From positions 558,001-622,000 of the forward strand of contig QNQO01000544.1 of NCBI GenBank assembly GCA_003290165.1: a DNA stretch of 64,000 nucleotides. The letters run 5' to 3'. Numbering within the stretch: position 1 is the stretch's first letter; each line of letters begins with the position of its first letter. Position numbers and translations under genes: made by a program. Below the pieces are notes generated by a model that saw nothing but the letters and a program-made list of their open reading frames with translations, made no database searches and was not told where the DNA came from. This stretch comes from Berberis thunbergii (taxonomy: Eukaryota; Streptophyta; Magnoliopsida; Ranunculales; Berberidaceae). Positions 47,182 to 58,470 of the stretch are shown here, piece by piece.

Positions 47182-47341
47182 ATCACGAAATCATACATTT
47201 TTTCCTTAAGTAGTCGCATATCCATTAATGTTATGTGCTGCTCGAGACAACGATACGGGTTCAATCACTACAACAGTACAGTTACTTTTCAAAAATTTAA
47301 TGGACCGACTAGACGCTCCACTAACTCAGGGGAGCAGATGA

Positions 47342-47995
47342 TGATACATCGAAACGTCATCTCTCCTACACTGTACACGTGACATGACAATCTCAAGGAA
47401 TAACATGCCCAAACATCAGCCCAATACTGATCCGGCCCAAGCGGCTACAAGCCCGCATAACACAATCTGCCAGACAGACCTATATTACTACAGCCTGCTA
47501 AGCCCACACGTCTCACAACCATCCCCAATACCTGTAAGATATTAAGGCAAATATCTCGGGGATCGGCTTCGGACGAGCAAACTACCAGCACCTAACTTTC
47601 AACTAGGAAGTAAATACATGAAAACTTTTATCTATGGACAACACTCTAATTGGGAACTATCTCTCACATATCTAGGAGCACAAGTCTAACAGAGAAACTT
47701 CCCTCCACAGCACAACTCCTAAAAAATAAGGATATCCAAGAAGACCTCCTTCCCTAATTTACGCCACCGATGGCCTAGTCGAATCAGAACTCCAGCACTA
47801 TAAATAAGACACGAGGTTGGTGAACAAATGTACGTTACAAATTCCATGTTTGCAACATTACTCCTTCCTTAGACCTCTGTTTGACTTGGCATCGGAGTGC
47901 CATCGACCACCACAACGGTGGTCTGTGGCTCATATGCATTTCTTGTGCAGGTCAGAAAGTCAAGGTCAAACAAGGAGCGAAAATCGACTACATCA
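47342..47995 (+). repeat. 3' LTR of element A5
   Basis: The 654-bp LTR runs from TGATACATCGAAACG to GACTACATCA. It matches the other family A LTRs, including GGCCACC-type and CCACAACGGTGGT motifs near 47910. AGGGGAGCAG just before it (47328-47338) is the likely polypurine tract. Confidence 0.85.

Positions 47996-48031
<36 letters not shown>
47996..48031 (+). repeat. (ATT)n microsatellite
   Basis: About eleven ATT units start directly at the 3' end of the A5 LTR. Confidence 0.9.
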
Positions 48032-48033
<2 letters not shown>

Positions 48034-48833
48034 TTTAACGTGTGGATAACCATGAAAAACCAAATCTCCAAAGATAGTAGATAACGATCTTGATTAGGGT
48101 TGGAAAAATAATCAAGTTCTCCTTGATCATTTTAGGAGTGCAAGATAAACCTTTACCAATAATTATGAAAAAAGAAAAATCACAAAGTAAAATCGTTCAG
48201 AAATAGCTTGCAGAAGCTCTTACACTTTTAACCTTTATTTTGAGACAAAGCTCCATGTGCCCTCATCACCTAGGTTGCACGACTAAAGATAAAGGTAGTC
48301 TACGACATTAAAATAACTAGGGTGTCGGCATGTTCTACGTGCACGAATATTTAATATTTAATATTTTATTTTATTACAACATTTCATTAATAAGTAAAAA
48401 ATATTATTGAAATTCTAAAAAAAATTATTTATAATTTTAATGGTCTATGTATAGTTTACAAATAATAAAGAGTTTGAATAAATTATGTTAGGGGCTTGGG
48501 TATAAGTAACAATATTTGATAAAGGTTGTTGTAAATAATTTAAATTTGGTAGGTAAAATGATACATATGTGTAATATTTTTTATTTAAATTTTAAAAATT
48601 ACCCCTAATAATTGTTCACTACCTATTGATTTTTCTTGTAAATATAGTAGAATTGGGAGAGTAATTGTTGGCAATCCAAAAATCAAGATGAAGAAACACA
48701 TTCACTAGTCCTAAGGAAAACTTTTATTATATAGTTCAGATATTACCTATATGTTTTTATAATAAAAAAATATTAAAAAGGAAGTACTGAAAAAAAATAT
48801 CACCTTCTAAAGATTATAAATAAAAAATACAAA
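48032..48833. other. AT-rich host sequence, no recognised gene
   Basis: No protein, LTR or inverted repeat was recognised. The T-rich sequence just beside the tRNA gene (minus strand, TTTGTATTTTTT at about 48819-48833) is its likely polymerase III stop. Confidence 0.5.
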
Positions 48834-48904
48834 TGCACCAGCCGGGAATCGAACCCGGGTCTGTACCGTGGCAGGGTACTATTCTACCACTAGACCACTG
48901 GTGC
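48834..48904 (-). tRNA. tRNA-Gly (anticodon GCC)
   Basis: The 71-base gene on the minus strand begins GCACCAGTGGTCTAGTGGTA and ends CGGCTGGTGC plus an A discriminator. The acceptor arms GCACCAG and CTGGTGC pair fully. The anticodon loop is CTGCCAC with GCC in the centre, and the T arm shows GGGTTCGATTCCC. There is no intron. Box A (TAGTGGTAGAA region) and box B (GGTTCGATTCC) are intact. A T-run follows downstream, and ACAAAATG upstream resembles the CAA start motif of plant tRNA genes. It decodes GGC and GGU glycine codons and looks functional. Confidence 0.97.
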
Positions 48905-49447
48905 TGATGAGCACAAAAGCATTTTGTTAATATTTGTACATTAATTTATACACAAATTTTCAACGAGAAATATTTGGATTGGAAATAGTCATTCATAAAC
49001 CTTTAAATGCCAATATGCCATCTCCCACTCAGGCTCATCTAGGCTCAAGCCGTGAAGCCGAGCCATGAACAGATCTGCTTCAGTGAAGACCATTGTTGTA
49101 GCGTCGCTTCTACTTTACAAGTTGAAAGCTAAGCTGTTGCTGTCTCGCAATCTCTATAAATGATAAATCCCTCTATTTATTTTTCACCCATTTTTAATTC
49201 AGAAATAGTATAAATAAAGCTAAAAATAATTTCAAAATAAAATACAGCACTGACGGTGACGTCTCCCCCACTGGGCAGACCGTTTGTCTCCGTCAAGTTT
49301 AAACCATCTTGATTCGGTAAATGGGCTTCTGTCGGTGGACTTCTTTTTGTATCTTCTTCTAGAAATAATTTTTTTTTAAATTTGTCTATTATTAATAATA
49401 ATTATGTCATTGCTTTGTTGTTAATTATGTGATTATAACTTGTTAAA
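48905..49447. other. Host sequence with one small unassigned open frame
   Basis: Apart from a 32-codon frame at 49065-49163 (plus strand, MNRSASVKTIVVASLLLYKL onward, ending SRNLYK), nothing is recognised. The frame has a short hydrophobic stretch flanked by lysines. It could be a chance frame, an N-terminal exon or a microprotein, and the sequence does not decide between these. Confidence 0.3.
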
Positions 49448-50792
49448 CTCCAACGTGTCACTTTTTATACTTTTTTTGTCCAACTTTAGTGATTAATAAT
49501 CCCTTTTAATCATGGATGCGAAATTAGTTTTTTTTATCAATAATTAAGTTTTTTGAAAAAAATAATTGCAAATGCTTTAACTATATGGTTATAAATGCAC
49601 CTTAATTATGGTGTTTTCGAGCTTTAATTGGAAGAATGAAAAAATGTTTAACATCTATTAATGAAGGGATTAGCTAAGATGAGTCGACTTGTGTTAGGTT
49701 GCATTTCATATCAATGGAATTTTTTTAGGATTTATAAGTTTAGGATATGTTTGGTTGCTTTAGGGTTGTTTGTAGGGTTTCTTGAAGGAAAAAGGAAGAA
49801 AAAGGAAAAAGGTGACGTTGGAAAAAAGTTGGGTACTTGAGAGATACTTGGTGTCTTTTTGCTTAATAGGTAAGATTTGTTGTAATTAACATCAATGAAA
49901 AGTGTGTTCAAACACTTTAATGTCTTTATTGACAACTTATTCAGTGCATCTTAAAAATGATTACTTCTCGGTGCATAAGATTAATATTGATGGAAAAACT
50001 TTTACTAGGAATTGCTGCGTTTTGTGTCGTTTGATGCATCTAAAAATCGTCTAAGTTTGATTTGCAAAATAATTATTAGACTGTCAATGATCACTTTTTT
50101 GGTGGATGAAAATACTCTGATGCTTAAGTCAGTAATTCTGTTGGATGAAGGAAGTAAATATGGACAAAATTCAGTTAAAGTTGTATAATTTTGTCGAATA
50201 TTTCCTTTACCTTTTATAATAATCGTAGTTAACTCTCTGCGTGCCTTAAGCATGTGAGACACAACGGAGTGAAATGTTTCTTGTAATAGTCTCGTCCTTA
50301 ATGTAGATGCGTTTGTGGAGACGTAACTCCCTCCACGATTTTTTTTGGTTCAATGTCATCTTCGTTATGAGAGAACTTGTGTCGAGCTTGGATTCGGGTT
50401 CTGATTCGTTCGAACCTGGATTCGAGCCATGTTTACTTCTCCTCATTGGTGGGCCTCTATAACGAGCTCTATTATTCTCGGGCTTTAAGAGCTGGCTCAA
50501 TAGGCTGGACGTTGTATCCTCGTGATGCAACATGTATGACCATGACGATTGGTCTACTTTGATGTACCATTAGCTATTCCCCCTTTTAGTTTGTGGAAAT
50601 GTTGATGTGTCCACTAACTTCGTGACGGTTTGCCTTTCAATTCCATCATTACCTTGTATTTAACGTTGTTAGTAACTTTTCGCGAGTTGGTGTCTCGATT
50701 CTTTACTTGCCCATTCATTTTTGCGCACATTTTTGGGATTTCGCGTAGCCATCATATCTCACACGCTATTGTCGTCCCCTCGTTGTTTGGTT

Positions 50793-50802
50793 CTATAAAA
50801 GG
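50793..50802 (+). promoter_or_regulatory. TATA box of the antisense gene in B2
   Basis: CTATAAAAGG, a near-consensus plant TATA box, lies about 105 bases before paired ATGs at 50901 and 50904 and about 220 bases inside the 3' LTR. Confidence 0.6.
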
Positions 50803-50903
50803 AGATGTGACAAATTCGTTTATCCTCTTCACGCTATATTTGAAATTAATGTTTGCTCATTCCTTCTCTTCTTTATTTTCATTGCATCTCTGTGTTATCA
50901 ATG

Positions 50904-51480
50904 ATGTCTGTTGGTGATAAGCTACATGGTAAGTCACTAACTCTGTGTGAGGCTCATTATTCTCTCAATAGAGCTTTTCAGGCGACGTTGGACAGTCTTC
51001 GTTATGATTATAACCTCCTACCCGACCTCGAGATTACCCTGCTGGACAGGATGATAGCCCTTATAATCCAAATGCTGGATACATCGCACTGTATTCATGC
51101 ATGTTTTCTCCACGCTTTCGATTTTTGTTTCTAGAGCTGTTCTGGGAGTATATGAACTTCTTGGGTATTCCTCCTACAAATGGACACTAATGGTTGGAAG
51201 GTGATGGTTTCTTCTTACGCGAGGGCTATTCTATCTGACATTTCTTTGACTGTGAGGGTTTTGCATTCAGTGTTAGTCTGATAGTGAATAGGGATATTTG
51301 CTTCATTCGTTCTCCAGTTTGTTTTGAGAAGCTTAGTGACGACATCCGTGATTGGTCGCGGTCTTGGTTTTATGTTTCTGTGAACTCTGATGCCTTGTTG
51401 ATATTTTGTCTGGTTATGGTGAGTTTTGTCACTGTATATTTTGTTTTTAGAAAGGAAACTCGTCGTTCCCCATGGATGGC
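50904..51480 (+). pseudogene. Antisense gene fragment of B2
   Basis: The frame from MSVGDKLHGKSLTL runs to YNLLPDLEITLLDRMIALII, comparable with YQVPKDLEIFLVFMARTL in A5. After stops and a shift it gives LELFWEYMNFLGIPPTN and NGWKVMVSSYARAILSDISL, lining up with the Transposase_28-like stretch of A1 and A5. Later text (VNRDICFIRSPVCFEKL, RDWSRSWFYVSV) continues it. The internal deletion of B2 removes the rest. Confidence 0.5.
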
Positions 51481-52397
51481 GCCAAACTGATGCATCCAAA
51501 AATCGTCATTTTGTGAGTTTGACATGCAAAACAATCGTTAGACTGTTAAGGACCACCTTTTTGGTGGCCAAAGACACTCTGATGTTCAAGTCAGTAACTC
51601 TGTTGGATGAATGAAGTAAATCTGGATAAAACTCAGTTAAAGTTGCATACCTTTGTCGAATGTTCCATTTACCTTTTATAATGATCACAGTTAACTCTCT
51701 GCGTGACTTAAGCATGTGAGGCGCAACAGAATGAGATGTTTCTTGTAACAACCTCCTCTTTAATAGAGACACGTCTATGGAGGCATAACTCCCTCCATGA
51801 CTCTATTTTGGTGCAACATTCATTTTCTTTATGAGAGAACTCGTGTTGGGCTTGAATTCGGGCTCTGATTCATTCGGGACTGAATTCGGGCCTTGTTTAC
51901 GTCTCCTCATTGGCGGGCCTTTGTAATGAACTCTATTCTTCCCGGGCTTTAAGAGCTGGTCCAATTGGCTAGATGTTGTATCCTCATGATGAGTTTTGAA
52001 TGCCATTTGTACAATCGTGATGATCGATCCATTTTAATGTATCCCCATTGTTAGTTTAATGCATAATGAGTTTGGTTACACAATATCTTGCTAATAGAAA
52101 TAGAAACCTATCGCATTATGCGTAATAGAGTACTAATATGATGTAAAACACATTCACCCAATTCATCAAAGAGTAAAAAGTAAGAATATTAGGAAAAACA
52201 TCTTTTGTTATTGTTATCAGTTCATTTTTATTCTCTCACTAGGAAACTGTCTTTTGGACTCCTGTAAACTTAAGAATGGCAATGGCCAATGGGGGTATGG
52301 ATTTAATATTTAATGAAATTTGAATATGCTAGATGATATAATGTAAATGATGATCCTAAACCTACGTACTGGTTTGCAATGGCAATCAAATGTTTAC

Positions 52398-52570
52398 CAA
52401 CTCTTCCAGAAGGAAAGGGGCGAGGGAGTGGGTATTGCCACTCATCCCCCTCAAGATTTGCAAAGCTGTGCATCTTAAGGGCACAAACACACATCTTGAG
52501 GGGATGAGTGGTCACACCCACCCCTGCGCCCGTTTCCTCACCCATTTCCTCGCCATTTAGAATTTTCCAT
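52398..52570. mobile_element. Small hairpin MITE in R1 copy 3
   Basis: The 173-bp insertion, absent from R1 copy 1, is flanked by TGTTTAC at 52391-52397 and 52571-52577. Its inner arms GCCACTCATCCCCCTCAAGA and, in reverse, CCACTCATCCCCTCAAGATG form a strong hairpin; GGCGAGG motifs stand near both ends. A 7-8-bp duplication fits hAT-type MITEs. Confidence 0.65.
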
Positions 52571-52790
52571 TGTTTACTTATTTATTTTAGACGCCCGCAA
52601 TTAAGAACAAGATATCTTTTAAGTGGTTGTTGGAGAAGTATTTAAAGAAGTTGCTGATGACATAATCTCTCAATGTAAAGCAATCCACCCACCGACGGAT
52701 TGGAAATGTTAAAACATCCCTTGACCTTGTTTTAAGGCCCAGAGCCTGTTGCTGTTGTTGTTGTTGTCTTTATGCTTGGTTCATAATAAT

Positions 52791-53804
52791 ACAATTAGTG
52801 AAATATTCTGAGTGTGATAGCTAACCCACTAAATTCCCCTTTAAATAACATGATTGGAGCTCAGAAGAGAAGACTTGTAACTATTTAATTTAATTGGCAT
52901 TGAAGAGAGAGTGGGGTCAAATATGGGCAACATCTAACCTGTTTTATTTATTTATTTATTTATATATATGGTATTAAAGTGGAACCAGAGAATAAACATG
53001 CACACTATAGAGTATAGAGTATGGGAGGAGACTTGAGACTTGTTTTTGGTTCCAAATTACAGAACTAGAATCTCATCACCTGTGCCTGTAAAATCAAGAT
53101 AAAAAAAAAAACCCACATTTATTTGTATCTTCTTTTGGGAAATTGCTTGGACTGCACTCCAGGACACTGTTCTAATACCCTGATCCTAAAGAGTTCGTAA
53201 AAGAGACAAAAAGAAGGATTATCAGAAAAGTTGGCCACAGCTTATTCCATAATTTTCCAGTACAATTGAGTTTTATATGTGCCAATAAAACCCACAAGTC
53301 CAATTCAGTGTACCACATTCTTGACACTTGGGGTGTCCCGATCACCAAATTTGATCTCTATGTAATATTTCTCTCAAGACTTTGACAATAATTTTAGTCT
53401 CGTCGAAAGCTATCCACAATGATAATAGAGGACTGTGGGAGCTCTATCTATTTTTGTTCTTGTCGGTGGCAACATTGTTTATTTAAAAAAAAAAAATTAG
53501 GTCCGTTTGGTAGCACATTTTTCATGAAAAATGAAATCCAAAAATATCGAAACAGTGTCTTAAAGCCAAAATAATCTTTATAGTATCCTAAAAATATATG
53601 AAAAGAATATGCACCACCAGTTTTAATAATTGATTTTTCTTTTTTATAATTATTTTAAGAACAAAGAAGGGAGCACTATAAGCCACTACCAAAAGAAGAA
53701 AAAAATAGCTTTACAAAACCCGACTAAAGAAAATAGTTCCAAGGTTTAGTTGTAATTGTAATTGTTATTCATTTGATGACATTGACCCCTTTATTTGCTG
53801 ATAG
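52791..53804. other. AT-rich sequence, no recognised gene
   Basis: It contains TTTA tetranucleotides (52950-52972), A-runs and no convincing coding or transposon signature. Confidence 0.5.
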
Positions 53805-54780
53805 TGTTAGTTTCGTTCTCCTTGACTTTGACCTGTATAAGGAACACAGGTAAGCCAAAAATTACTATTATAATAGCTGATGACATTCCAATGCTTAAGT
53901 CAGATATGCTTTTTTTTTAAAGGCGGGCATGATTTTATAAGATCCCAGAACCCATTAAAGACTAGAATTGGTCAACACGCCATAAACTGGTAAAGATGCC
54001 GCAAGCTGGGTTCCAACCCATTACCTGGTGGTACTATCCGCCAAGCTCCAACCATTGAGTTGTCATGCCATTGGCAAAATTTTATTTTTGGAAGGTTTAA
54101 GAAAGGTGTAATGTTGTAAGATGGTTGTGTAGCGTACATTTGTTTATTAACCTTGTGTTTATTTATCATGCGAGAGTCCTTGTTCAACTTTTGTGGCGTA
54201 GTTTAGGGAAAGATATATGTTTAGAGATCTTTTCTTAATTAATAGTCGTCCATATAGGAGAATTTTCATGCATGACTTATACTTTGGTATTTGTTTCGTA
54301 GTAGGAATCAATGTGTTGTTGGCATGCATGTCTTAGGTCAAATCCTTAAATACTTGCCTTATTAGTTATTACGAGTATTGGGCTTGACCATATGACTTAT
54401 GGGCTTAACAGGGCACCGTTGATTGGGTTCAACCTCCTGGACCTTGCCTCAGTGGACTTTGTGTTATCTGGGCTTTGCCAGATTAGGTGCTCATCTAGGC
54501 CTGATTTACTATGTTGACGAGATCATCATGACACGTGTACGGTGTGGATTACTAGACGGTTCAGTGTATCATTAGCTGCTCCCCTAGAGTTAGTGGGCCA
54601 GCCTACCGGTCCACTAAGTCACTTTATGATATAGTTGTACAGTCATGATGATTGAGTCTAAAACGCGTTCCTCGAGCGGCACACATCATTAATTGAGTAC
54701 GTGACTACTCAAAAAGGTGTGAATCGTCGATTCTATTTAAGCTTTTTTTTCAAGCTTCCTCTTCCAAGAGGCCGGGACTA
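53805..54780 (-). mobile_element. Family A remnant A6: LTR plus adjoining internal sequence
   Basis: The LTR spans about 53805-54571 (minus), with a 160-bp insertion inside. Beyond it, 54572-54780 matches the internal DNA next to the A1 3' LTR (AGCTGCTCCCCTAGAGTTAG versus ACTACTCCCCCAAGTTGG), including a TATA-like CTATTTAAG near 54736 at the antisense promoter position. The rest of the element is gone. Confidence 0.7.
53910..54078 (-). mobile_element. Probable tRNA-derived SINE in the A6 LTR
   Basis: The insertion is absent from other family A LTRs. On the minus strand it reads TGGCATGACAACTCAATGG, then a box-A-like TGGTTGGAGCTTGGCGG, a box-B-like GGGTTGGAACCC, and ends GCCCGCCTTTAAAAAAAA. 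The order box A, box B, unrelated body, A-tail is that of plant SINEs. A target duplication is not clear. Confidence 0.55.
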
Positions 54781-54888
54781 CGACATTGACATTAGCATTG
54801 AGATTTGTAACGCGCTTGTCCGAGCTCACTTTCCAATCAATGCTAGCACCACTAACGCTTGCACAAGTAGCGCGAGCAACGATATCCT

Positions 54889-55412
54889 CCCTTGTGGCAC
54901 TTTTTATCCAACTTTAGTGATAATAATCTCTTTTAATCATGGATGTAAAATTAAGTTTCTTATCGATAATTGAATTTTTTGGCAAAAATAATTGCGAATG
55001 CTTTAACTATATGGTTAGAAATGCACCTTCATTATGGTGTTTTCGAGCTTTAATTGGAAGAACAAAAAATGTTTAACATCTATTAATGAAGGGATTAGCT
55101 AAGATGAGTCAACTTGTGTTAGGTTGCATTTCATATCAATGGAATTTTTTTAGGATTTATAAGTTTAGGATGTGTTTGGTTGCTTTGGAGTTGTTTGTAG
55201 GGTTTCTGGAAGGAAAAAGGAAAAAAAAGGTGAGGTTGGAAAAAAGTTGGGCATTTGAGAGATACTTGGTCACTTTTTGCTTAATAGGTAAATTTTTTTG
55301 TAATTAACATGAATGAAAAGCGTGTTCAAACACTTTAATGTCTATATTGACAACTTATTTAGTGCATCTTTAAAATGATTACTTCTCAATGCATAAGATC
55401 AATGATTAAACA
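54889..55412 (+). repeat. Low-copy repeat R1, copy 2 (partial)
   Basis: It is collinear with the first half of copies 1 and 3 (CCCTTGTGGCACTTTTTATC to TCTCAATGCATAAGATCAAT) and is cut at its 3' side by a family B LTR fragment. The sequence shared with copy 1 starts at nearly the same base (CTCCCTTGTGG). Confidence 0.75.
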
Positions 55413-55835
55413 AGACCCATTATAAGAAGACATAATCGAAGCTCAAATCCAGACCCACATGAATCAAAGCCCAATTTAGGGCCGACACAAGTTCTCTCAT
55501 AAAGAAGATGAATGTTGCATAAAAAAGAGTCGTGGAAGGAGTTACGCCTGCACGGGCGCATCTCCATAAAGAAGGAGACTGTTACAATAAACATCTTCTT
55601 CCGTTGCGCCTCACATGCTTAAGTCACACAAAGAATTAACCACGACCATTATAAAAGTAAATATTCGACATAGATATGCAACTTTAATTGAGTTTTGTAC
55701 AGGTTTATTTCCTTCTTCAAACAAAGTTGTTGATTTAAGATCGAAGTGTCTTCGACCACCAAAGAGGTAGTCTTTGGCAGTCTAACATTTGTTTTGTAAG
55801 TCACACTCTCAGGAAGATGAGATCTAAATGCATAA
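55413..55835 (+). repeat. Partial family B LTR (B3)
   Basis: It matches 31800-32232 in order: TCCAGACCCACATG, TCTCTCATAAAGAAGATGAA, GAGTCGTGGA, CCTCACATGCTTAAGTCA, ending near GGAAGATGAGATCTAAATGC. The 5' third of the LTR is missing. Confidence 0.7.
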
Positions 55836-58465
55836 AAAGAATGGTTTGAAAGCAATGATGAGTTTAATTCATCGAATTTGAAAATAATAATAAGGTTAAT
55901 GCAGCGCGGTCGCGGTTAATCTTGATACATTTTGGTGAATCGCATGAAACCCCTATTAGATAACATCATCTCTCCCAACCAAAAGGATTTCCTTCTAGGG
56001 CGGTCTATTGGGGATAGTGTCAGTCTCGCTCATGAGACTGTCTTTCAAATGAAATACTTCCGAAAGAAAAAACAAGGTTGGATGACCATTAAAATTGATA
56101 TGGCCAAGGCTCATGATAGAGTAGAATGGTCTTTTTTGATACAAATTCTTAGACAACTGGGAATTACTGAAGGATGGACTCAACTTATTGAACAATGTAT
56201 CTCCACTACTTCCCTTCGGATCTTTCTTAATGGCTCACCCATTTCTTTTATCAAACCCTCTAGGGGCATTCGGCAAGGGGATCGCCTATCTCAATATCTT
56301 TTCATTATGGTTGCTGAAGCTTTGTCCCGCCTTCTAACTCGAACAGAAGTTGTAGGGATCATCAAAGGCATCAAGATCAAACGAAAATTTCCCTCTCTTA
56401 GTCACCTGCTTTATGCATACGATCGCATATTTTTTTGTCGAGCATCCTTTGTCAAAGCCCACTCGGTCAAAGATATTCTTCAACATTTTTATCTAGCATC
56501 GGGTCAAGATGGTTAATTTTAACAAGTCTTCAGTGTACTACAGCTCCAATGTTCACCCGAAGCATGCAAAAATGATTAATAGGATCCTTGGATCAAAGTT
56601 TTACAATCCTAAAAACAAATAATATCTTGACTCGCCTCTTCTCATATCAAACAAAAAAGCCAATGTTTCCAATTTCTTATTGATAAAATCAATGCCAAAC
56701 TCTCAAGTTGAAAATCCAAAGTGCTTTCTAAAGCGACAAAACAGTTATGATCAAAGATGTCCTTAACTTTGTTCTGGTTTACAACATGCAAACTTTCATT
56801 CTTTCCAACTAGATCACTACCAAAATTGATGTTCTTGCTCGCAATTTTTATGGAATGGGATATCAGCTAGTAAAGCTAAGCACATGTGTACCTGGGATCG
56901 CATCACTCAACCTCGCCATCTGGGCGACCTTAATATCCCCTCAACGAGGAATAAAAACTTTGCCTTAATGGCAATAGGCATGTGGCAAGTTATCTCTTCC
57001 CCTCATAACACTCGTGTTATCCAACTTAAAACGCTTGATTTTAACACCAAAAGCCTCTTCCAAATTTCCAAACCTCGGTCCTTAGCTTCATTTGCTTGGA
57101 GAGGCAATGTCACTGTGTTGGCTAGTGACATTCAAGATATTTTGATTAGACGCTCGGATTGTCCTGACATACTGATTTGGCTTTCGAATTAATTTTTTTT
57201 TCACTCTCAAGAATGCTACCAAGGTGTTCACTTCAGAGCAATCTGAACGTTCCACCTCAATTCCTGCCCCTCTTAACGTTGATGCTAAGATGTTAAGAGA
57301 ATTGTGGAGAATCAAGGCACTTCCTTCTGCCATTTTTCTTCTCTGGAAGTTCAATCAAAATATCCTCCCCACCATAACCAGTTTGTCCCGACTTCACACA
57401 CCTTTAGAGGATTGTTGTATTTTCTGTCATAGCTGCACAAAAGATGCTACTCTTCTATTATTCTTCTGCCTGGTCATTCACCAACTCTGGCTTGTCTCAC
57501 TCATCCTAATCGATTAGCTTAATGATAACTTTGGGGTACCCAGTATTTCTCTCTTCCTAAAGTTCATATGAGGCACTGTGAATACCCATTTAGAGATAAA
57601 AGAGGAAATGATCTCTTAATTTACAACCTTCATTTAAACCATATGGTAGACACGTAACAACTATATCTTTCACAAAACCAAATTCAATGCTCAGAAATTT
57701 CAGTTGTCTTTTCATAGCACCTGGTCTGCTTGGAAACACCAATGGTTTTCTACAAATTCTACTTCAACGAGTCGTTGGGGTGCCCTTACCACCGTTGACA
57801 CTAACAATTTGATATCTATTTAGCATGTCCTTGAAATAGCTGTCATCGACACTCGATCAAATTCTTGTTCCTTTTCGCCATCTCCTATTGGCCTCCACAC
57901 TGAGATAACCACTACCCGGATAGCAATGATTCAGGCCCAAATTCATTCAGCAAAATGACACAGACTAAACCTTAGATCCTCACAGCTCAAACATATTCCT
58001 CATTCTCTTGATCCAGACATGATAGTGGTCACATATTATGCAAGTTTTTTTTGCCTGATCTCAACAGGGAGCGGTCAGAGTTTTTGCAGTCAACATGCAT
58101 GGAGAGGTGCTTGTGCGAGTTGTTTGCCCGATCACAGGGAATCTGATGATAGTACCATGGCAGAGTGTCAAGCAGTTGAGGCGGCTCTTCTTCTTATCCG
58201 AGCTAAGCAGTGGAGAACAAGTTTTTTGCTTGGAGACTCAGGGACACTTCTCTCTATTTTGCAGGATGATCAGAGGCAACCTAGAGCAACCATTGATTGG
58301 GTATCAATGACTGCTTTCTCTTCACAATCTTTGGTTTTATAATATTATCTGTAGAGACCTCAATTATGAGGCTCATAACCTCGCTGCTATAGCAAGATAA
58401 CAATTATGTAACTCTTATTAGTAATATATGCAATATGCTTTTAACAATATATATATATATATATA
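55836..58465 (+). pseudogene. LINE (L1-type) remnant: RT, zf-RVT and RNase H
   Basis: The RT frame (55932-56516) contains NRMKPLLDNIISPNQKDFL, GWMTIKIDMAKAHDRVEWSF, GSPISFIKPSRGIRQGDRLS and LSHLLYAYDRIFFCRAS. The usual [FY]ADD catalytic motif reads YAYD. A decayed thumb follows, then RIKALPSAIFLLWKFNQNIL and CCIFCHSCTKDATLLLFF (zf-RVT), and an RNase-H-like MAECQAVEAALLLIRAKQWR with LLGDSGTLLSIL near 58155-58260. ORF1 and the endonuclease are missing, so the copy is 5'-truncated. It ends at a TA-repeat near 58450-58465. Many stops and shifts make it inactive. Confidence 0.85.
58449..58465 (+). repeat. (TA)n tract at the LINE 3' end
   Basis: About eight TA units close the LINE remnant just before R1 copy 1, in place of a poly-A tail. 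Confidence 0.8.
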
Positions 58466-58470
58466 CAAAC

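Larger units (their letters stand above)
32964..47995 (+). mobile_element. Family A element A5, split by a CACTA transposon
   Basis: Only the last ~278 bp of the 5' LTR remain (32964-33241, ending ATTACATCA). Gag-protease runs at 33315-34435 and resumes at 42753. The tail, antisense units and full 3' LTR follow (47342-47995, TGATACATC to GACTACATCA). Without the 8.3-kb CACTA the element is about 6.7 kb. Its layout matches A1: gag-protease on one strand, two antisense units on the other. The missing 5' LTR part was replaced by element B1 sequence, so no target duplication is available. Confidence 0.8.
50032..52047 (-). mobile_element. Compact family B LTR element (B2)
   Basis: Two LTRs (50032-50569 and 51488-about 52047) flank only about 920 bp. 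The element runs on the minus strand. TCGTT and TTGTT on its two sides (50027-50031 and 52048-52052) are a 5-bp duplication with one change, and R1 copy 1 has the empty site. Just inside the 5' LTR is TTTGGCGCCATCCATGGGG, the likely primer site. Gag and protease are entirely gone; only the 3' portion with the antisense gene start remains. Confidence 0.82.
49448..52790 (+). repeat. Low-copy repeat R1, copy 3, split by element B2
   Basis: The pieces 49448-50031 and 52048-52790 are collinear with 58471-59558 and partly with 54889-55412. Shared marks are AAGATGAGTCGACTTGTGTT near the start of one piece and AGTTGCTGATGACATAATCT near the end. Copy 1 shows the undisturbed junction where B2 sits. A small MITE at 52398-52570 is a second insertion. 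No protein is recognised. Confidence 0.8.

Noticed and set aside
47817..48084. Frames with poly-leucine, poly-isoleucine or poly-tyrosine
   Set aside because: They are translations of the (ATT)n microsatellite next to the LTR.
49065..49163. 32-codon frame with a hydrophobic core beside the tRNA gene
   Set aside because: It is too short to distinguish from chance and no family is recognised; noted only in the gap description.
49448..52790. R1 as a Helitron
   Set aside because: I found no shared TC start, CTRR end or 3' hairpin at common boundaries, nor AT insertion sites, so the claim is not supported.
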